DNA of 39,453 nt from JAKQDP01 sp964536975 (GTDB lineage Bacteria; Patescibacteriota; Patescibacteriia; 2-01-FULL-39-33): NCBI GenBank assembly GCA_964536975.1, contig CAZHYS010000008.1, positions 1 to 39,453 on the forward strand, read 5' to 3'. Of this stretch, positions 1-7,165 are shown one piece after another. Position 1 is the first letter of the stretch. Each line of letters opens with the position of its first letter. The notes beneath the pieces were generated by a model, which did no database searches, was not told the origin of the DNA, and worked only from the letters and a program-made list of their open reading frames with translations. The translations under genes and the position numbers were made by a program.

Positions 1-37
1 TGATAGGCTTTCAAAGGGGAATAAATTTGATTTTTTC
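1..37 (+). repeat. left inverted repeat flanking PEP-synthase-like gene
   Basis: The first 12 bases (TGATAGGCTTTC) and bases 22-37 (TAAATTTGATTTTTTC) recur as exact reverse complements at 2183-2194 and 2156-2171. A 9-base spacer separates the two blocks here and an 11-base spacer separates them on the right. The repeat starts at the first base of the window, so it may extend further left. The pair encloses only the 126-2105 gene. Confidence 0.75.
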
Positions 38-125
38 TTTATTTAAAGAGGGGGATAATAATGTGTTTTCTCCACTCCGTTCCGAAAACGATTTATTTAT
101 AAACCTTATATCACAACATTAAATT

Positions 126-2105
126 ATGGCTGAAACTTTAATCAAAAACTTTAATCAAATATCCAAAGCTGACACTGAAATCGCAGGAGGTAAAGGCGCT
201 TCTCTTGGAGAAATGATTCAAGCGGGAATTCCTGTTCCTGAGGGTTTTGTTATTCTTTCAAATGCTTTTGATAGGTTTTTAGAAGAAACAGATTTAAATG
301 TTGAAATTGACGCTGTTTTAAACACGGTTGATATTAAAGAAGTTCATACTGTTGAAAATGCTTCTGAGAAAATCCAAGCAATGATTCTTTCCAGAGAAAT
401 GCCCGAAGATATTAAAGCTGAAATATTGAAATTTTATAAAAATCTAGATTGTAAATTTGTGGCTGTTCGTTCTTCTGCAACATCAGAAGATTCGGCCTCT
501 GCAGCTTGGGCGGGACAATTAGATAGCTTTTTGAATACAACAAAAGAAACTCTTTTGGAAAATGTAAAGAAGTGTTGGGCCTCTCTTTTTACTCCTAGAG
601 CTATTTTTTACAGATTTGAAAAGAAATTAAACAAAGATAAAATTTCTGTTGCGGTAGTTGTGCAAAAAATGGTTGATTCGGAAGAATCGGGAATTGCTTT
701 TTCTGTTCATCCTGTTACACAGGACGAAAACCAAATAATTATTGAAGCTGGCTTTGGCTTAGGCGAAGCCATTGTTTCCGGCTCAATAACTCCAGATAGT
801 TATGTTGTAGACAAGCAAGGATTTTCAATTTTGGATATTAATGTAAATGAACAGACAAAAGCACTGTACAAAAAATCCGAGGGCGGAAATGAATGGAAAG
901 AATTAGGGGAGAAAGGAAAGAAACAAGTTTTAACTGAAAAAGAGATTATTGAATTATCTAAACTGATTGTAAAGATTGAAAAACATTATGGTTTTTCTTG
1001 TGATATTGAATGGGCAAAAGAGAAAGGGAAATTTTCTATTGTGCAAAGTAGGCCGATAACTACATTGGATAAAGAACCAAAACAAAAAACCTTATTTCTA
1101 GAAAAACAGCACACAAGAGATTATTGTTTATTAAAACTTTCTTCTTGGATGTATAGTGATTTGGAGGGTTTAAAAAATGAATTAGGACAATCAGTTGAGA
1201 ATACTGTTTTTTATTCAAATGGGGAATATGTTAAAGTTTATTATTATAATCCCAGTCTACAGAATATTTTCACATTAATTGCAGAAAAAAGTAGTGACTT
1301 AGAAAAAGTTAGGAACTGGGAAAAACGATTTTTAGATTATTATCAAAAATTAGAGCATTACTTGAAGAATAAAAAAACAATTTCTTCTTTAGAAGAGCTT
1401 GATAAATTTTATAATCTATATAAAGAATTATGGACACTTCTAGCAATATTTTTTGTCATTCCTTTAATTCCAAATATTGCAGAAGAACAAAAGAAGGTTG
1501 CTTTAAAATTAAGAGAAATGACTCAAGAATATTCCGAAGCTAATCAAATATTTATGGAAGGGATGAAAAATATCCTCAAAGAATTAAATGAAGATGACTT
1601 AAAATTTTTATTACCTGAGGAAATTTTTAATCAAAAAATAATAACTAAAGAAAAAATTAAAGACAGAAAAAAAGGATTTATCTATCACCACAACAATATT
1701 TATACTGGCGAAGAAATTGAAAAATTTATTGAAGAAAAAAATATCGAATTTGATGATGAAAAATTAATTGAACAAAGTGAAGATATTCTTAAAGGAGAAA
1801 TTGGGTATAAAGGAATTGTAAAAGGTAAAGCAAAAATAATAATGACTCCCAAAGAAATTTATAATTTAAAAGAAGGGGAAATTTTAATTGCTCCAATGAC
1901 TACCCCAGATTATATCCCTGCCATGAAAAAAGCATCTGCCTTTATAACAGATGAGGGAGGAATAACATCCCACGCTGCCATTGTGTCTCGTGAAATGAAA
2001 AAGCCATGCATAGTTGGAACAAAAATCGCAACGCAAATAATCAAAGACGGATTTGAATTAAAAGTCAATGCAAATAAGGGTTATATTAAAATATTAAAAA
2101 AATGA
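126..2105 (+). CDS. PEP synthase-like phosphotransferase lacking the PEP-binding barrel
   Basis: This 659-residue protein has an N-terminal PPDK/PEP-synthase ATP-grasp domain (about 1-320; GGKGASLGEM near residue 22, then SSATSEDSASAAWAGQ). A helical middle region of no obvious family follows (about 325-560). The swivelling phosphohistidine domain closes the protein (about 565-655), with GGITSHAAIVSRE containing the carrier His616. Real PEP synthase is about 790 residues and ends in a PEP/pyruvate TIM barrel, which is absent here. The order ATP-grasp, variable middle, His domain resembles rifampin phosphotransferase and related dikinase-like enzymes. The acceptor substrate is therefore unknown and pyruvate is unlikely. 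The gene is AT-rich like its neighbours, has no clear SD, and lies between short inverted repeats (1-37, 2156-2194). The ATP-grasp/His-domain family is certain; the function is not. Confidence 0.85.
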   Translation: MAETLIKNFNQISKADTEIAGGKGASLGEMIQAGIPVPEGFVILSNAFDRFLEETDLNVEIDAVLNTVDIKEVHTVENASEKIQAMILSREMPEDIKAEILKFYKNLDCKFVAVRSSATSEDSASAAWAGQLDSFLNTTKETLLENVKKCWASLFTPRAIFYRFEKKLNKDKISVAVVVQKMVDSEESGIAFSVHPVTQDENQIIIEAGFGLGEAIVSGSITPDSYVVDKQGFSILDINVNEQTKALYKKSEGGNEWKELGEKGKKQVLTEKEIIELSKLIVKIEKHYGFSCDIEWAKEKGKFSIVQSRPITTLDKEPKQKTLFLEKQHTRDYCLLKLSSWMYSDLEGLKNELGQSVENTVFYSNGEYVKVYYYNPSLQNIFTLIAEKSSDLEKVRNWEKRFLDYYQKLEHYLKNKKTISSLEELDKFYNLYKELWTLLAIFFVIPLIPNIAEEQKKVALKLREMTQEYSEANQIFMEGMKNILKELNEDDLKFLLPEEIFNQKIITKEKIKDRKKGFIYHHNNIYTGEEIEKFIEEKNIEFDDEKLIEQSEDILKGEIGYKGIVKGKAKIIMTPKEIYNLKEGEILIAPMTTPDYIPAMKKASAFITDEGGITSHAAIVSREMKKPCIVGTKIATQIIKDGFELKVNANKGYIKILKK

Positions 2106-2155
2106 GTTTTAAAAAATGAAATTCACCCCTAACCCCTCTTTCATTTTTCAAAACG

Positions 2156-2194
2156 GAAAAAATCAAATTTATAATTAATGAGGAAAGCCTATCA
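2156..2194 (-). repeat. right inverted repeat flanking PEP-synthase-like gene
   Basis: This is the reverse complement partner of 1-37: GAAAAAATCAAATTTA at 2156-2171 and GAAAGCCTATCA at 2183-2194 match the left copy exactly, with a diverged 11-base spacer. It starts 50 bases after the stop codon of the enclosed gene. No target-site duplication can be tested because the left flank is outside the window. Confidence 0.75.
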
Positions 2195-2266
2195 TAAAGA
2201 ATAAGAACGAAAAATATTTTTTGAACTCAAGCCACGCTGCGCTCTCCTCCTTTCAGTCGTCGGGGC

Positions 2267-2366
2267 GTATAACAAGAGATATACGGTTCAGCCCTCGGCT
2301 CGGGCTTCACCCAAATTTTTCTTCCACTTCGTTCCAGAAAAACTTCGTATATCCCTGACGTTCTGC
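2267..2366 (+). other. attC-like recombination site A
   Basis: This hairpin-rich block runs from an R''-like box (GTATAAC, 2267-2273) to an R'-like box (GTTCTGC, 2360-2366). Next to them lie complementary inner boxes GATATACG (2278-2285) and CGTATATC (2346-2353). The AAC...GTT ends with an unpaired stretch before the inner boxes follow integron attC architecture. The R' box does not fit the GTTRRRY consensus beyond GTT. The evidence comes mainly from the tandem logic with sites B and C. Confidence 0.5.
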
Positions 2367-2385
2367 AATATAGCTACGCTCTATT

Positions 2386-2513
2386 GCAGAACGTGCCGTG
2401 ACTACCGTCGCCGTCCTGCTTGTCGCTCCGCGACATCGCAGAACAGCGCCTAGACGAAATGCCACTCATCCTGACGGATGGTGTCACTTCGTCTTAGTCG
2501 CGGCACGTTGTGT
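2386..2513 (+). other. attC-like recombination site B
   Basis: The R'' box GCAGAAC (2386-2392) is the exact complement of the preceding site's R' box GTTCTGC. The match extends to 12 bases (2359-2370 against 2382-2393). The site's own arms AACGTGCCGTGACTA (2390-2404) and TAGTCGCGGCACGTT (2495-2509) pair over 15 positions with one G-T wobble. It ends in R' GTTGTGT (2507-2513). The core is about 120 bases, a usual attC size. Between A and B there would be a cassette with no ORF. Confidence 0.6.
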
Positions 2514-2532
2514 GTAATTTATTTGTTAATAT

Positions 2533-3092
2533 ATGACTAAAAAAATCTAATTACTCTGATAATTCTATATGCAATAGGCGCAATCATAACCATCACTGCG
2601 ACAACGTTTTTTTCTTTTGTAATACCCAGGATCGACAATAGCCTCGCTGAAAATGAAAAAAAACTAACCAATATGAATGAAAACGCTTATTCTATGTCTT
2701 ATGCAAATAGTTTCGGAAATATTGTATTTAATCAACTTAAAATTGCTGAAGAAATTAATGCTAGTGCAAGTACTACGGAATGGTTAAGTCAAAATGTACT
2801 AAACTACAAAAAAATTGCATTATCCGGAGCCTATATACTTGAAAATTGTGAAATTAATCAGGGATTTGATAAATTTAATGCAATTAATACCGTAACCATT
2901 TTAGATCAAAAATGGTTAGAATTATCAGAGACTCGAAAATGTTATCGTGATTTAATTGATGATATAAAACAACTAAAATCAAAAAAAGGATTTTTATTGG
3001 GCTGGGCAATATTTTTTCAGATACTCGGTATTGTAACAATGCAAATCACTGTTATTTTAAATATATACTTTGAAAAAAAATCTAACAAATAA
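2533..3092 (+). CDS. two-TM cassette protein with an apparent frameshift in an A7 run
   Basis: The intact reading frame begins only at ATG 2673 (139 residues), but the same frame is open back to 2541. There it encodes a convincing membrane segment (LITLIILYAIGAIITI) followed by FFSFVIPRIDNSL. An ATG at 2533 (MTKK) lies one frame away and would join this segment if the A7 run at 2539-2545 had one more A. The inferred protein is about 187 residues: an N-terminal TM helix, about 115 soluble residues, then a second TM helix near the C terminus (LLGWAIFFQILGIVTMQITVIL) and a short lysine-rich tail. That is a membrane-sensor-like layout with no recognised domain. The gene lies between attC-like sites B and C and reads toward C, as expected of cassette cargo. 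The indel could be a sequencing error, slippage or decay. Confidence 0.6.
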
Positions 3093-3097
3093 ACTAT

Positions 3098-3236
3098 ACA
3101 CAACACGTTTTATGTGGCTCACCCTAGTCTAAATTAATCAGCTCGCCTACATCGCTCGTTTCCTTAAATGGTGTGCTCCGCACAATTATACTATTACGGA
3201 AACTTCGCGACGTCACATAAAAAGGTAACGTTAGAT
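3098..3236 (+). other. attC-like recombination site C
   Basis: The R'' box ACACAAC (3098-3104) is the exact complement of site B's R' box GTTGTGT. This is expected if the 2508-3100 segment is one circularisable cassette. Inner boxes TTTTATGTG (3108-3116) and CACATAAAA (3214-3222) pair perfectly. The site ends in R' GTTAGAT (3230-3236), which fits GTTRRRY exactly. The core is about 131 bases and starts just after the two-TM gene. Confidence 0.65.
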
Positions 3237-3344
3237 AAAATCTTCACGTTTAAAGGAAAAAATTAAATTTTGTCGTAAAACTGGGTGTGGAAAAACACTA
3301 TATTGACATAGCATATTATATATGATAGTCTATATACATAAACG

Positions 3345-3377
3345 CCTCATCCAGCCTTCGGGTCCGATGAGGTTTTT
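3345..3377 (+). terminator. leader terminator/attenuator upstream of NYN gene
   Basis: CCTCATC (3345-3351) and GATGAGG (3366-3372) form a stem, with an inner CC-TTCG-GG tetraloop hairpin, followed by TTTTT (3373-3377). It lies only 12 bases before the NYN start. A TTGACA (3303-3308) about 40 bases upstream suggests a promoter, but no good -10 stands at 17 bases. The hairpin may therefore act as an attenuator of the NYN gene. It could instead terminate upstream transcription. Confidence 0.65.
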
Positions 3378-3388
3378 ATATAAACAAT

Positions 3389-4024
3389 ATGCAAAATATC
3401 CTATTTATTGATGGGGAAAATTTCAAGAAAAAAATCAAAGATGTTTTAATATCTGAAAATATTGTTAAGGAGAAAGACGAAGTAGACTGGACAAAATTTA
3501 ATTTTAAAGGGCTTTTTGATCAAATTCTACAAGACGTAAATGTCAACCGTAGAATTTTTTATTTTGCGAGAATAAATAAACATAAAGCAACACCAGAAAA
3601 ATCAGAGTCTTTAATACAAAGAGCCAGAAGTCTGAAAACCTATCTTGAAAATGAAAGCCAAGGATTTGAAGTCATAATGGCTGGAAATGTTAGAGGCTAC
3701 CCCACAGAAAAAATTGTTCAAGACAAGAAAACCCTGTCGTTTGGTAAAAGAGAAGTTATTGTATTTAAAGAAAAAGGCGTTGATGTGCGTATAGCGGTTG
3801 ATATGGTTTCACTGGCTTGTGATGGCTCTATGGAAACTGCCGTACTTGCCAGTTCCGATTCTGATTTACAACCAGCCATAAAAGAGGTGGCAAAACGAAA
3901 TAAAAGATGTGTTTATATCGGCTTTGAAAATTCTAAAAATAAAGGGATAGCCTACACAACCGACAGAACGATATTGATAAGAAACTCTGAAGTATTAAAT
4001 AATTTTCAAAAAGCCCTTATTTAA
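3389..4024 (+). CDS. NYN/PIN-like (LabA-type) ribonuclease-like protein
   Basis: This 211-residue protein is a NYN-domain protein of the PIN-like nuclease fold. MQNILFIDGENF holds the first acidic position, VDVRIAVDMV the second, and VLASSDSDLQPAIKEV the conserved Ser-Asp-Ser-Asp acidic cluster. Members are thought to cleave RNA with bound metal ions, and bacterial members include LabA-like proteins. The gene is AT-rich and follows attC-like site C. Upstream are a terminator-like leader hairpin (3345-3377) and no SD. A degenerate second copy of its first about 45 bases and leader lies at 6537-6600, so the locus has been duplicated or moved in the past. Its cellular substrate is unknown. Confidence 0.8.
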   Translation: MQNILFIDGENFKKKIKDVLISENIVKEKDEVDWTKFNFKGLFDQILQDVNVNRRIFYFARINKHKATPEKSESLIQRARSLKTYLENESQGFEVIMAGNVRGYPTEKIVQDKKTLSFGKREVIVFKEKGVDVRIAVDMVSLACDGSMETAVLASSDSDLQPAIKEVAKRNKRCVYIGFENSKNKGIAYTTDRTILIRNSEVLNNFQKALI

Positions 4025-4102
4025 AAGTGAAAATATCCCCTAACACTCAGAGACTCGTCTTCGTGAATGCTTTGAATATCAATTAATTTTAATCTTATTA
4101 TT

Positions 4103-4516
4103 ATGAAAATCGTAAGTGCCTGTTTAGCAGGAATAAATTGCAGATGGGATGGTGAATCAAGACCTTGCCAAAAAGTCGTAGACTTAGTGAAAGAAGGTAA
4201 AGCCATTCCTGTCTGCCCAGAACAACTGGGTGGTTTAACCACACCAAGAACTCCCGCGGAACAAAAAGAGGATAAAGTTTTTACTAAAAACGGAAAAGAT
4301 GTCACCTCCCAATTTGAAAGGGGGGCAAAAGAAGCATTAAAAATTGCTTTGCTCGCCAATTGTGAGGAAGCAATTATAAAATCTAAATCCCCATCCTGTG
4401 GTTGTGGTAATATCTATGACGGCACTTTTTCTGGAAAATTAATTGTTGGTGATGGCGTATTCGCAAAAATTCTAAAAAAAAATAACATCAAAGTTTTTTC
4501 TGAAAACGATTTTTAA
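4103..4516 (+). CDS. DUF523 family protein
   Basis: The 137 residues cover the whole DUF523 family length. Hallmarks are the N-terminal SACLAGINCRWDG with a conserved Cys, IPVCPEQLGGLTTPRTPAE, and KSPSCGCG near residue 97, so cysteines are spread as in a metal- or cluster-binding protein. The biochemical role of DUF523 is not established. The gene starts 78 bases after the NYN stop on the same strand, probably in one transcript. It is followed directly by a hairpin-rich spacer (4511-4725). It may be the second cargo gene of the cassette that begins at 3231. Confidence 0.85.
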   Translation: MKIVSACLAGINCRWDGESRPCQKVVDLVKEGKAIPVCPEQLGGLTTPRTPAEQKEDKVFTKNGKDVTSQFERGAKEALKIALLANCEEAIIKSKSPSCGCGNIYDGTFSGKLIVGDGVFAKILKKNNIKVFSENDF

Positions 4517-4725
4517 CGGCGAGGCTCCTGCATCATGCCATCGTTTTGACTTCGTCTCTGCTCGGTCAACTTGCAGTCTCTACACATAATCGGACTCAAG
4601 AGATTCCGCCTTGCGGGCTCCGTCCAAATTTTCTTCGCCAGAGGCCAGTCGCAAAATTATTGGTTGTCTCAATTTTGCTCCTTCCAGTTCGGCTCAGAAA
4701 ACTTCTCTTAATCGCGATGTTATGT
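4511..4725 (+). other. possible fourth attC-like spacer (D)
   Basis: This 290-base non-coding stretch is rich in short hairpins, such as GCAAAATT/AATTTTGC. It begins with TTTTAAC overlapping the DUF523 stop and ends at GTTATGT (4719-4725). TTTTAAC matches the complement of site C's R' box at only 5 of 7 positions, the outer arms pair poorly, and about 207 bases is long for an attC. A 83-codon open frame across it (4546-4797) looks like chance. Confidence 0.3.
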
Positions 4726-4805
4726 GAAATATCCCTTTTCTTTTTGGGCTATCCCTCCAGAGGCGGGCTGGCGTCCGATTATTTTAAAAAAAATTAACAA
4801 AAAAT

Positions 4806-5156
4806 ATGGAAAAAAGACTGATCGTATCTATTTTGACAGGCGCTATTCTTGGTATCTTCTGTATAATTGGATTAAGCATCAGGCTTGGTTTTGCGGGGAA
4901 CGAATTATTTATATTGGCCACATGGATTAACAGGGTTGTCATGGGCTTGATAATTGGCTTGGCGCCCTATTATAAAATTAATAACAACGCCAGAAATATA
5001 ATATTTCGTGGAGCGTTCTTTGGATTTGTAATTGGCGGTTCCTTTTTTCTTGCAACGGATTTTAAAGATACTCCCGGATTCATCGCGGGAATTATGTATG
5101 GAATAATTATAGATTTTGTCGCAACGAGATACGAAAAAAATAAATTGCCTGCTTAG
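4806..5156 (+). CDS. small multi-pass membrane protein
   Basis: This 116-residue protein has about four hydrophobic helices (roughly residues 5-28, 38-56, 68-86, 90-108). Short polar loops join them and a basic tail (RYEKNKLPA) closes the protein. No family is recognised. The gene is AT-rich, has no SD, and begins about 80 bases after the hairpin-rich spacer. No attC-like hairpin follows it, so it is not clearly part of a cassette. Confidence 0.7.
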   Translation: MEKRLIVSILTGAILGIFCIIGLSIRLGFAGNELFILATWINRVVMGLIIGLAPYYKINNNARNIIFRGAFFGFVIGGSFFLATDFKDTPGFIAGIMYGIIIDFVATRYEKNKLPA

Positions 5157-5209
5157 GAATAATTAATATTTTAAAAAAAGCTTTGAAGAAGTAATATTTA
5201 ATTATAAAT

Positions 5210-5716
5210 ATGGCCGAATTAATCCTATCGCACGAAAATAATTGGAAAGGCGAGCTATACCGGTTTGAAATCTACGCGGCGACGGATTTCTCCGACCTCA
5301 CCGGCGTCAGCCAAGTCTATGGCCTGGTGCTTAACGCCAGCAACAAGATACTGATCGTCTCCGGCGACCAAAAAAATTGGATTCTGCCCGGCGGCGGCGT
5401 GGAAGAAGGCGAGGCATTGATTGACACCTTAAAACGCGAGGTTTATGAAGAGGCGGCAGTGGCGGTGGACGACCAAACCATCCAGCCGTTCTTTTTCCAA
5501 AAAGTTTATTCCCAACAAGGCGGCGAGTGGAAACATTTAGACACTCAAGCCAGATTTGTCTGCCGAGTCGGCCGGCAAGACGAGTTTGTCAGCGATCCGG
5601 ACAATGAAGACATAAAATACCAGTTATTTATTGACATTGGAGAATTGGATCAATATTTGGACTGGGGCGAAACCGTCAAATTCATCAAAAATGAAATTTT
5701 AAGAGCAGCGATTTAA
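5210..5716 (+). CDS. NUDIX hydrolase
   Basis: This 168-residue protein carries a Nudix box beginning GGVEEGEALIDTLKREVYEE (about residues 63-82), which fits G-x5-E-x7-R-E-x2-E-E. The usual Gly after the last Glu pair is Ala (EEAAV). It would hydrolyse a nucleoside diphosphate linked to another group; the substrate cannot be read from the sequence. Its base composition is clearly more GC-rich than the genes on either side and like the chromosome beyond 8 kb. It may therefore be a native gene within the AT-rich accessory stretch. Confidence 0.85.
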   Translation: MAELILSHENNWKGELYRFEIYAATDFSDLTGVSQVYGLVLNASNKILIVSGDQKNWILPGGGVEEGEALIDTLKREVYEEAAVAVDDQTIQPFFFQKVYSQQGGEWKHLDTQARFVCRVGRQDEFVSDPDNEDIKYQLFIDIGELDQYLDWGETVKFIKNEILRAAI

Positions 5717-5773
5717 AATAAAATTGAATAAAAAAGAAGCCCGTGGTGCCCTATTTATAATTAAATTACTTTT

Positions 5774-6538
5774 ATGGGAAAAATTATAGCGTTGGGTGGA
5801 GGCGAAATTGGAAGACCGCGTGAAAATGGAGGTTTTTATCCTGTTGAAACAACCTTAATAGATAAAGAAATAATAAATCAAACAGGAAAATCAAGTCCCG
5901 AATTACTCTTTATTCCTACGGCAAGCAATGATTCGGAAGGATATTTTCAAGTTGTAAAAAAACATTTTTCAAAATTAGGTTGTAAAGTAGATGCTCTCTA
6001 TTTAATTAATGATAAATTATCAAAAAAGCAAATTGAAAATAAAATATTATCAACAGATATAATTTATGTCGGCGGTGGAAATACGCTTAAAATGATGGCC
6101 ACATGGAGAAAAATGGGCATTGATATTATTTTAAAAAAAGCTCACAAAAAAGGTGTTGTTTTATCAGGCATTAGCGCTGGTTCAATTTGTTGGTTTAAAT
6201 ATGGCAATTCGGATTCTAGAAAATTTACAAATGGTAGCAACAAACTAATTAAAGTAACAGGATTGGGATTAATTGATGCTTTGCATTGTCCTCATTATGA
6301 TGCAGAAAAACATCGTCAAAATGATTTGAAAAGGATGATGAAAACAACTTCAAAAACTATTGCTATTGCTCTTGAAAATTGCTGCGCAATCGAAGTTATT
6401 GATAATAAATTTAGAATTATAAAAAGCAAACCGAATACTAAAGCGTATAAAATTTATTGGAAAGGCGGGAAATACTTTAAAGAAGATATCATTTCTAAAA
6501 AAGAATTTGAAAGTTTAGATGCATTGCTTAATAAATGA
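5774..6538 (+). CDS. peptidase E-like (family S51) hydrolase
   Basis: The 254 residues have the class-I-amidotransferase-like fold of peptidase S51. IALGGGEIG lies at the N terminus, DIIYVGGGNTLKM near residue 97, and the nucleophile elbow SGISAGSICWF near residues 134-144 holds the catalytic Ser. HCPHYD near 176 carries conserved His residues. Characterised members (PepE) cleave Asp-X dipeptides; relatives include cyanophycinase. The gene is AT-rich with no SD. It ends just before a degenerate copy of the NYN gene's leader and start, which overlaps its stop codon region. Confidence 0.85.
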   Translation: MGKIIALGGGEIGRPRENGGFYPVETTLIDKEIINQTGKSSPELLFIPTASNDSEGYFQVVKKHFSKLGCKVDALYLINDKLSKKQIENKILSTDIIYVGGGNTLKMMATWRKMGIDIILKKAHKKGVVLSGISAGSICWFKYGNSDSRKFTNGSNKLIKVTGLGLIDALHCPHYDAEKHRQNDLKRMMKTTSKTIAIALENCCAIEVIDNKFRIIKSKPNTKAYKIYWKGGKYFKEDIISKKEFESLDALLNK

Positions 6539-6602
6539 GATTTTTTATACAAATAATATGCAAAACATCCTAGTTTATTGAGGAGAAAAACCAAACAAAA
6601 AA
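6537..6602 (+). pseudogene. degenerate copy of the NYN gene leader and start
   Basis: From GAGATTTTTT (6537) through ATGCAAAACATCCTA (6558-6572) and on to about 6600, the sequence aligns to 3369-3431, the end of the NYN leader hairpin plus the first codons. One inserted G after codon 5 breaks the frame (MQNILVY then stop), and several substitutions follow. Only about 65 bases remain. It marks an old duplication or a recombination scar at the right edge of the AT-rich region. Confidence 0.65.
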
Positions 6603-6624
6603 GGCGACTCCCGATGGAGACGCC
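6597..6624 (-). terminator. terminator of minus-strand small-gene block
   Basis: Read on the minus strand, GGCGTCTCC and GGAGTCGCC pair (6603-6624) around ATCG. A run of six T follows (plus-strand A run 6597-6602). It ends transcription of the genes at 6654-7939. Confidence 0.8.
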
Positions 6625-6653
6625 ATGATTTTTTCGGTAGCGCAGCCATCTGC

Positions 6654-6887
6654 CTACTGTTTTTTCTTTTTGACGACCAGCCGCTTTCGCTCGCGACAAA
6701 AAGAAATGACTCGGTAATTCTCCGGATCGGTAATCGGTCGGCGTAATAACAGCCGTCCCGCCAGATCCAAAAAATCCGCCAAAGGAGCATAACTGCTTTT
6801 AACGCCGATAGCGCCGACCCCTTCAATCTTAACAACCAAACGTCCGCCCGCTTTCGTGCCGGTAAGACTGATTCCTTCTTGTCCCAT
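6654..6887 (-). CDS. small hypothetical protein, 77 aa
   Basis: The start at 6887 is chosen because AGGAGG (6899-6904, minus strand) lies 11 bases upstream; an in-frame ATG at 6914 has no such site. The sequence MGQEGISLTGTKAGGRLVVKIEGVG looks like a beta-rich domain, followed by a leucine-rich stretch (FLDLAGRLLL) and a strongly basic tail (RKRLVVKKKKQ). No family is recognised. It is the last gene of a minus-strand block with strong SD sites and precedes the terminator at 6597-6624. Confidence 0.6.
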   Translation of the reverse strand: MGQEGISLTGTKAGGRLVVKIEGVGAIGVKSSYAPLADFLDLAGRLLLRRPITDPENYRVISFCRERKRLVVKKKKQ

Positions 6888-6935
6888 TATCGCTTTTTCC
6901 TCCTTATAAAACACGGCCAGATAATGGTCGTGTTG

Positions 6936-7106
6936 TTATTGCGATAGCAATCCGAATAAACCAATGGTCGCCAATATGGAGCCTTGTTTCATTCTCTTGT
7001 CCGACTCACGGGTGGAAAACCCAAATGGATTCGGAGCTAAAGACGAGACAATCAACCCCAATCCAACAGTGAGCATTACGACACAAAAAAACTTCATTGA
7101 CTTCAT
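6936..7106 (-). CDS. 56-aa two-helix membrane microprotein
   Basis: This is an overlooked short gene: MKSMKFFCVVMLTVGLGLIV begins it, and ILATIGLFGLL lies near the C terminus. Two hydrophobic helices (about 5-24 and 43-54) are linked by a polar stretch containing STRESDKRMKQG. An SD (AGGAGAG) precedes the ATG by 6 bases, and a TTGATG-17-TAAGAT promoter lies just upstream (7137-7165). No family is recognised. The promoter, SD and membrane pattern together make it a credible gene. It stands 48 bases before the 77-aa gene and is probably cotranscribed with it. Confidence 0.65.
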   Translation of the reverse strand: MKSMKFFCVVMLTVGLGLIVSSLAPNPFGFSTRESDKRMKQGSILATIGLFGLLSQ

Positions 7107-7136
7107 TGCTACTCTCCTGAATCTGACTGTTTCAAC

Positions 7137-7165
7137 ATCTTACCATTTTTATTGGCTGGCATCAA
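7137..7165 (-). promoter_or_regulatory. sigma70-type promoter for 56-aa gene
   Basis: On the minus strand, TTGATG (7160-7165) and TAAGAT (7137-7142) are separated by 17 bases, 30 bases upstream of the ATG at 7106. The spacer between this gene and the stop at 7373 also holds a GGGCAA/TTGCCC hairpin and a CCGCGA/TCGCGG hairpin followed by ATTTT. Either could end the upstream transcript. Confidence 0.6.

Noticed and set aside
27..59. TTGATT and GATAAT as a promoter for the PEP-synthase-like gene
   Set aside because: The spacer would be 21 bases, too long for a sigma70 promoter; the TTGATT is part of the inverted repeat.
4037..4090. CCCCTAAC in the NYN-DUF523 spacer as a possible attC start
   Set aside because: No matching GTT box or pairing inner boxes were found within the short spacer.
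4546..4797. 83-aa open frame in the spacer after the DUF523 gene
   Set aside because: It covers hairpin-rich non-coding sequence and has an unlikely composition; better seen as possible attC-like site D.
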